From positions 1 through 10,985 of the forward strand of contig CAZCRG010000054.1 of NCBI GenBank assembly GCA_964501105.1: a stretch of 10,985 bases of DNA, read 5' to 3'. The translations under genes were made by a program, and so were the position numbers. Shown here piece by piece: positions 8,167 to 10,985 of this stretch. Source of the stretch: BMS3B sp964501105. Lineage in GTDB: Archaea > Hydrothermarchaeota > Hydrothermarchaeia > Hydrothermarchaeales > BMS3B. Below the pieces are notes generated by a model, which ran no database searches, was not told the origin of the DNA, and was given only the letters and a program-made list of their open reading frames with translations. The stretch's first letter is position 1, and every line of letters starts with the position of its first letter.

Positions 8167-8395
8167 CTTTAGTACTCTCTTTTACCATCTTTATTGTTTC
8201 AAGTATGGCAGTTTTATGCCCTTCTGACTCCCTGGCGATAATTTCCACTATTTCGATGACTTCTGCTTTTTTCTCCTCTTCTAAGTCGCTCTTCTGTATT
8301 ATCGTCTTTAATGACCTGCTGATAAGTTTGACGCCCTCCTCCTCCAGCTCAGCTATGTTTTCAAGTTTCTTAATAAGCTTATCTTTTGGAATCAT
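8156..8395 (-). CDS. Two-helix ferritin-like small protein, degenerate metal site
   Basis: A 79-residue acidic, helical protein, first gene of a two-gene minus-strand unit. Helix 1 holds E16 and E18-E20; helix 2 ends ARESEGHKTAI with E56, E58 and H60. The layout parallels its partner at 7969-8166, but the spacing is E-x3-H or E-x-H, not E-x-x-H, so the site looks altered. The two may be diverged copies that pair, one chain with a full half-site and one without; this is inference. The start is ATG 8395 because an in-frame TGA lies two codons upstream. No clear ribosome-binding site precedes it, which would suit a short or leaderless message. Confidence 0.65.
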   Translation of the reverse strand: MIPKDKLIKKLENIAELEEEGVKLISRSLKTIIQKSDLEEEKKAEVIEIVEIIARESEGHKTAILETIKMVKESTKDEF

Positions 8396-8618
8396 TTTGC
8401 ATCAACAGTAATAAATATGTTTTCGTCCTTATATTAAGTTTATTACGCTTAGATGTAAAAGCTTATGGAAAAAATCATAGAGTTTATCAAAGTTGCATGC
8501 CCTATCTTGTGGTTAAACCTGTAGTTAATCCCCTAATTTTATTTCTTTTTTTCTGTGGGTGTTTGGATGTTTAGGGTGTTGGGATGTATTTCCATGGTTC
8601 TGCTTGGTCTTTGTCTTT
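8396..8618. other. AT-rich intergenic region between the ferritin-like pair and the nuclease gene
   Basis: About 220 bases with no supportable gene. It holds a possible leftward promoter near 8432 and a run of six T on the minus strand (8469-8474) that could end transcription of the nuclease gene. On the minus strand the nuclease frame also stays open for 15 codons after its stop. Confidence 0.5.
8428..8436 (-). promoter_or_regulatory. Possible TATA box for the ferritin-like gene pair
   Basis: On the minus strand TAATATAAG lies about 33-41 bases before ATG 8395. An archaeal TATA box here would place transcription about 26 bases downstream, giving a leader of roughly 10 bases. A second AT-rich box at 8409-8419 lies too close to the ATG. 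The call rests on position and composition only. Confidence 0.35.
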
Positions 8619-9116
8619 TTAGGTGAGCTTATATCCATTGAAGTAAAAATTCTTCCGAGGTGGTCTCTGGTATCTTTCTAAAAATTTTCTGTATATCTTG
8701 GTCATCTCTATATCCTTTAGAGGTATTGCAAACATTTCATCGGGATCACTTGGATCTTCTCCGAGCCCTATGATTATAAAGGTTCGTACTTTCTCTTTTT
8801 CTTCAAATTGTTTGTATCTCTGAAGTCTGTCTTTTCTTATCCACTCTTTACCATTTTTGAAGTATCGCCAGAATTTACACTCTACTGCAAATTTCTTTTT
8901 TGAGGGTTTGTGATAGAATACAAAATCTGGCTTCAAACTACTCCTAATGAATCTATCTTTATTGTCTCTGTATTTTGGTGTTCTGTGCTCCAGGACATAG
9001 TACTTTTTTGGAAAAAGACTTAGAATGTAGTCCTCAAATTGTTCTCCGATTTTTACTGTCTCTGGTGTGGTTATCTCCTCTATTATGGTCTCTGCTATCT
9101 TCTTAAGTAGTCCCAC
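8619..9116 (-). CDS. PD-(D/E)XK nuclease-like protein
   Basis: A 165-residue protein with the core of the restriction-endonuclease-like fold. After an amphipathic N-terminal helix, GEQFEDYILSLF (E28 is the likely helix acid) leads to KPDFVFYH (D64) and then FAVECKFW (E79-x-K81), the D-x14-E-x-K catalytic signature. Later helices contain RLQRYKQFEE, and a strand RTFIIIGLGEDP precedes MFAIPLKDI. All three catalytic residues are present, so it is likely an active metal-dependent DNase or a Mrr/resolvase-like enzyme; the specific role is unknown. The start is GTG 9116, backed by a strong ribosome-binding site. It stands alone; the nearest genes in the same direction are the ferritin-like pair below it and the EVE cassette above it. 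The frame stays open for 15 codons after the TAA, so the C-terminus may once have been longer. Confidence 0.75.
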   Translation of the reverse strand: MGLLKKIAETIIEEITTPETVKIGEQFEDYILSLFPKKYYVLEHRTPKYRDNKDRFIRSSLKPDFVFYHKPSKKKFAVECKFWRYFKNGKEWIRKDRLQRYKQFEEKEKVRTFIIIGLGEDPSDPDEMFAIPLKDIEMTKIYRKFLERYQRPPRKNFYFNGYKLT

Positions 9117-9124
9117 TTATTTTA

Positions 9125-9131
9125 CCCTCCC
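9125..9131 (-). promoter_or_regulatory. Ribosome-binding site for the nuclease-like gene
   Basis: GGGAGGG on the minus strand, 8 bases before GTG 9116. It is strong enough to decide for this GTG start. Confidence 0.7.
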
Positions 9132-9139
9132 AACGAAAA

Positions 9140-9155
9140 CTTTTATATTTTATGC
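9140..9155 (-). promoter_or_regulatory. Possible TATA box for the nuclease-like gene
   Basis: The minus strand reads GCATAAAATATAAAAG, a good archaeal TATA-like stretch just upstream of the ribosome-binding site. A start site 26 bases from its right-hand half would fall next to the ribosome-binding site, so the exact box is uncertain. Confidence 0.4.
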
Positions 9156-9379
9156 ATTTAGTTTTTTGTTGCTCCAGGATACATACCATGAAGACCACTA
9201 CTCTGAGGGCATACTACTAGGCTTATTCTGGATATTTTTGCTCTTTTGAAGGGAAAGAGCAGAGAGAATTTATCTGAAGATATCCCCTTTTTTTGCCTCC
9301 TTACCATAAAAAGATAAGGAGTATGACAAAGGAGAGTTTTTTCACATATATATAATTTTCCAATTTTTTTATAGTTGCA

Positions 9380-9418
9380 TGCCCCCGCCGGGCAGGCTAA
9401 AGCCACCCCAAAAGCCTG
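9380..9418. other. GC-rich double hairpin, possible structured RNA
   Basis: TGCCC at 9380-9384 pairs perfectly with GGGCA at 9390-9394 around a 5-base loop. CAGGCT at 9393-9398 pairs perfectly with AGCCTG at 9413-9418 around a 14-base loop. The two stems share two bases, so they compete or shift. The block stands out as GC-rich in very AT-rich surroundings. In hyperthermophilic, AT-rich archaea such islands often mark RNA genes, but I see no tRNA, C/D-box or H/ACA signature, and either strand could be the transcribed one. Confidence 0.3.
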
Positions 9419-9476
9419 ATACTATCTTTATTTATTCACATATTTAAAATTTACCCGCAGTTAGAATTCAGTATCT

Positions 9477-9509
9477 AAAAAACCTGAAAAAATAACATGA
9501 CAGAAAAAA
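9477..9509 (-). terminator. Serial oligo-T tracts, possible terminator of the leftward EVE unit
   Basis: On the minus strand three runs of six T occur at 9504-9509, 9487-9492 and 9477-9482, about 85-115 bases beyond the last leftward stop. Archaeal RNA polymerase terminates at such T-runs without needing a hairpin. General A/T richness is the alternative explanation. Confidence 0.35.
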
Positions 9510-9583
9510 CCTATAAAGTGCATGAGATAAAAGGATAGCTTAAGATTACTCTGCCAAAAGTGTTTGCTCGGGCTGTGGGTATT
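9497..9583 (+). pseudogene. Broken AbrB/SpoVT-family DNA-binding protein (antitoxin-like)
   Basis: From ATG 9497 the frame reads MTEKTYKVHEIKG, a TAG stop at 9536, then LKITLPKVFARAVGI. The second part matches the AbrB swapped-hairpin pattern in which a TLPK-x-FA-x-A-x-GI segment is normally followed by KGD. Here the similarity stops right after GI, and the frame meets another stop at 9602. So it has an internal nonsense codon and has lost its C-terminal half. Such proteins are often antitoxins of PIN or other toxins, which fits the PIN fragment to the right. No ribosome-binding site is visible. The resemblance rests on about 15 residues and could be chance. Confidence 0.42.
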
Positions 9584-9593
9584 TCTTTATTGG

Positions 9594-9716
9594 TCATTTG
9601 TTAGGCAATTTAGCTATTTGATAGGCAACACCCTTGCCGACCTTTCCAATTTGCTGTAGTATATTGGCCTTTCCAGGCAAAAATTCTATAATCACTTCTG
9701 ATATATTATTCTTCAA
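9594..9716 (-). CDS. Small 40-residue ORF after the EVE gene
   Basis: I do not recognise this ORF. It starts with TTG directly after the TAG of the EVE gene and in the same frame, and ends at a TGA at 9594. The translation (beginning LKNNISEVIIEFLPGK and ending AYQIAKLPNK) has a balanced, protein-like composition with a basic, Gly-containing middle (GKVGKGV). A weak AGGG lies 6 bases before the TTG. It could be a real microprotein, a C-terminal tail reached by TAG read-through, or the tail of a gene cut off by rearrangement. Its left end meets the AbrB-like remnant almost exactly, as if the two were joined there. Confidence 0.3.
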   Translation of the reverse strand: MKNNISEVIIEFLPGKANILQQIGKVGKGVAYQIAKLPNK

Positions 9717-10160
9717 CTAAGACCCTGCTTTCATTACCAGCTCAAAATCTTCTTCTGGGATTTCTCTCATTGCCTTGCCCATCAGATGCCCGCTCCACCT
9801 TTTTTTGTTGGTGATGAACTTCAGCTCTGGGATGAGCGATTTGAAATCCACAGGTTTTTTGAAAATTTTGAGCGGTTTCAGATTTATCCTGTATGGAAAT
9901 GTCTCAGATCTCATGCTCGACGGAGCTTTGAATATTCTTTTGCTATCTCTGAATACTTCAGAGGATACCTCATATGCTGCCACTATCCTAGGCTCTATTA
10001 TCTTGTCTTTTTTCCTTTCTTGCTTCACATAGATGAGCACTTTGTCTCCTTGTTTCACCTTCGCTATTGTGTTCTTGTGCCTATTAGCCACTCCCCAGAT
10101 GTTTTTCTCCTTAATTACACGCCAGTTTTCCTTATTTGTTATGCAGAGCCAGTAGGTCAT
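9717..10160 (-). CDS. EVE-domain protein, UPF0310/PH1033 family
   Basis: EVE domains are PUA-like folds thought to bind modified bases in DNA or RNA; the exact ligand of this sub-family is not settled. From ATG 10160 the protein has 147 residues, one complete domain: MTYWLCITN opens it, then IWGVANRHKNTI, VKQGDKVLIYVKQ, AAYEVSSEVF, FPYRINLKPL, and the strongly conserved end FITNKKRWSGHLMGKAMREIPEEDF. I recognise this closing segment from Pyrococcus horikoshii PH1033. A GTG at 10169 is in frame, but GGTGA sits 5 bases before ATG 10160, and the family begins at MTYWL. It is probably co-transcribed with the 37-residue ORF 26 bases upstream, and it has a nuclease and a PIN remnant nearby, a setting often seen for EVE proteins in defence or toxin-antitoxin contexts. 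Confidence 0.92.
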   Translation of the reverse strand: MTYWLCITNKENWRVIKEKNIWGVANRHKNTIAKVKQGDKVLIYVKQERKKDKIIEPRIVAAYEVSSEVFRDSKRIFKAPSSMRSETFPYRINLKPLKIFKKPVDFKSLIPELKFITNKKRWSGHLMGKAMREIPEEDFELVMKAGS

Positions 10161-10165
10161 TGTTC

Positions 10166-10170
10166 TCACC
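10166..10170 (-). promoter_or_regulatory. Ribosome-binding site of the EVE gene
   Basis: GGTGA within GGGGGTGAG on the minus strand, 5 bases before ATG 10160. It overlaps the alternative GTG at 10169, which argues against that GTG being the start. Confidence 0.7.
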
Positions 10171-10186
10171 CCCGTAGAGCTTTAGT

Positions 10187-10300
10187 TTATTTTTCCTCCT
10201 TTAGTATTGATAAAACTTCCTTTGCCTTTTCAGGAAATCTCTCAGCTTCCTCTACGGATTTTTCTATGAGTTTTTGTTTGTTCCTGGTTATTGCTGACAT
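10187..10300 (-). CDS. Small charged helical protein, 37 residues, upstream of the EVE gene
   Basis: I do not recognise this ORF. From ATG 10300 it reads MSAITRNKQKLIEKSVEEAE and continues RFPEKAKEVLSILKEEK to a TAA. The composition is that of a real, strongly charged, probably all-helical small protein (Glu and Lys rich, one Pro). It ends 26 bases before the EVE ATG, with only the EVE ribosome-binding site between, so they are probably one transcript. No good ribosome-binding site precedes its own ATG. The same frame continues upstream past a single TAA (10325-10327) with further protein-like codons, so it may be the surviving end of a longer gene such as an antitoxin. Confidence 0.5.
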   Translation of the reverse strand: MSAITRNKQKLIEKSVEEAERFPEKAKEVLSILKEEK

Positions 10301-10442
10301 ATCTCTCTGTGGGTAAATTGAATGTTAACACATAAAGAGGTCTTTTTTTGTGAGGAGTTTGTAATCCTCTCTTGGTACCATGAGATTGCTTGAGAATTTC
10401 AAAAATCAGTAAGTAAATATTTCTATGGCGATAATTCCACAT

Positions 10443-10775
10443 TTATTCATTTTCAATTTCATCAAAAAATTCTTCTGGTTTCAATATCTTAAATTCGTGT
10501 TCTTTAATCTGTAATTTCCTGTTTGAGTCCCTCAGGTCAAGCAAATCTTTATCAAGAGTCAGCAGATATCCAGCCTTTGAAGCATATACTACCTCAAGGA
10601 ACTTGTTATCAGCATCGTCCCTGCAGAGCGTGAATTTTTCCTCAGACCACACAGGGGTAGAGCGTGACTTCACCAGATAGTAGAACTCCAGCAGGAACTC
10701 TAATGGAAGAAGTTTGCTGAATTTTGTAAGCAGTACTCTGAGAAACTCATCCAGTATTTCGCTATTAATGTAATT
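10443..10775 (-). CDS. PIN-domain (VapC-like) toxin, truncated or broken at its 5' end
   Basis: PIN proteins are Mg-dependent RNases, often the toxin of toxin-antitoxin pairs. The readable frame begins after a TAG at 10776-10778 with NYINSEILDEFLRVLL and continues to CRDDADNKFLEVVYASKAGY, then LLTLDKDLLDL, and ends ILKPEEFFDEI. This matches the C-terminal two thirds of the TIGR00305-type PIN family: the IL-E helix, the acidic RDDADN-x-FLE motif and the DKDLL motif. The N-terminal strand with the first catalytic Asp is missing. An alternative GTG start at 10673 would give only 76 residues and no complete fold. Upstream a frame reading EILLDLL looks like more of the gene but is separated by an eight-T run and the TAG. 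Either the gene is a pseudogene, or these last bases before the adapter carry sequencing errors. Confidence 0.7.
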   Translation of the reverse strand, partial: NYINSEILDEFLRVLLTKFSKLLPLEFLLEFYYLVKSRSTPVWSEEKFTLCRDDADNKFLEVVYASKAGYLLTLDKDLLDLRDSNRKLQIKEHEFKILKPEEFFDEIENE

Positions 10776-10833
10776 CTACACTTTAGTCTCAAAAAAAAGC
10801 TTAATAAATCTAAAAGAATCTCCTTTTTTGGAG

Positions 10834-10985
10834 CTGTCTCTTATACACATAACCGAGCCCACGAGACAGGCAGAAATCTCGTATGACGACTTCTGATTGC
10901 ACAAAAAAAAAAATAACAATACCATAACACACAGAAAACACTACAATCACAAATATCAAAGATACAAAAGCATGCTACGGCGAGT
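10834..10985. other. Illumina Nextera adapter read-through and read-tail noise (not genomic)
   Basis: CTGTCTCTTATACACAT at 10834-10850 is the Tn5 mosaic end. CCGAGCCCACGAGAC follows at 10853-10867, then AGGCAGAA at 10868-10875, the Nextera N703 index. ATCTCGTATG and a mutated copy of the P7 primer end fill 10876-10899. Poly-A at 10903-10913 and A/C-rich noise complete it. Mismatches to the adapter (CT to AA, C to A) are typical late-cycle base-call errors. Nothing here should be annotated biologically. Confidence 0.97.

Larger units (their letters stand above)
9117..9496. other. Gene-free AT-rich region
   Basis: No ORF here has protein-like composition. Apart from the promoter and ribosome-binding site of the nuclease gene at its left end and a GC-rich double hairpin near 9380-9418, I see only A/T-rich sequence. 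A TTTAAAAT box at 9443-9450 could have served the broken AbrB-like gene that follows. Confidence 0.5.

Noticed and set aside
8205..8574. Two short plus-strand ORFs over the ferritin-like genes and the spacer
   Set aside because: They are antisense or low-complexity hydrophobic translations of AT-rich sequence with no start signal.
8491..9384. Exact 12-base repeat AGTTGCATGCCC at 8491-8502 and 9373-9384
   Set aside because: Chance predicts a few 12-base matches in a window of this size, and the flanks do not match, though both copies are intergenic.
9158..9406. 82-codon minus-strand ORF upstream of the nuclease gene
   Set aside because: Its composition is not protein-like (scattered Cys, His and basic stretches), it has no ribosome-binding site, and it crosses the GC-rich hairpin.
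9811..9845. GTGATGA followed by CTGG, resembling C/D-box sRNA boxes
   Set aside because: It lies within the well-conserved coding sequence of the EVE gene and lacks a proper CTGA box.
9786..10316. 176-codon plus-strand ORF
   Set aside because: It lies antisense to the EVE gene and the 37-residue ORF. Its translation is a Phe/Ser/Leu-rich mirror of them with no family likeness.
10340..10372. GAGGA / TCCTC hairpin with a nearby T-run on the plus strand
   Set aside because: The T-run precedes the hairpin on the plus strand and becomes an A-run on the minus strand, so it does not form a terminator for the leftward genes.
10242..10442. 66-codon minus-strand ORF between the PIN fragment and the EVE cassette
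   Set aside because: It overlaps the better-looking 37-residue ORF in another frame, has no ribosome-binding site and shows no recognisable motif.
10914..10985. A/C-rich tail at the right edge, possible repeat or regulatory DNA
   Set aside because: It follows adapter and poly-A, so it is read-tail noise and not genomic sequence.

Overview
This window looks like a contig end from a euryarchaeote-type archaeon. The main evidence is an archaeal MCM replicative helicase carrying two inteins, an RPA32-like OB-fold/winged-helix protein, a full-length HypF, and an EVE-domain protein that closely resembles the Pyrococcus PH1033 (UPF0310) family. Starts are often preceded by AGGTGA or GGAGG ribosome-binding sites. 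HypF implies a [NiFe]-hydrogenase elsewhere in the genome. I cannot name the genus.

Bases 1-7952 (plus strand) form a tight run of replication and maturation genes. The MCM gene enters from the left edge already open. It is interrupted by inteins of 531 and 527 residues that lie only 23 host residues apart in the ATPase core, one inside Walker B and one just after it. The RPA32-like gene follows after 1 base and hypF after 2 more, so the three are probably co-transcribed. MCM and the RPA32-like protein both end in a winged helix with a similar closing motif, which fits a shared replication role.

Bases 7969-9116 (minus strand) hold an overlapping pair of very small two-helix proteins with ferritin-like metal-ligand spacing (one good, one degenerate), then a PD-(D/E)XK nuclease-like protein. 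Bases 9117-9716 are AT-rich and hold no intact large gene. They contain a GC-rich double hairpin, a broken AbrB-type reading frame, serial U-tracts and a 40-codon ORF.

Bases 9594-10775 (minus strand) hold a small cassette: a truncated PIN toxin-like gene, stop-interrupted reading frame, a 37-residue charged ORF, the EVE gene and the 40-codon ORF. Several pieces look like decaying toxin-antitoxin genes, so this is accessory, partly degenerate DNA.

From base 10834 to the right edge the sequence is not genomic. It is Illumina Nextera transposase adapter, the N703 index and flow-cell primer read-through, then poly-A and read-tail noise. The bases just before it may contain read errors. I found no convincing complete new system. 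The most promising leads are the mini-ferritin pair, the EVE cassette with its nuclease neighbour, and the double-intein MCM.
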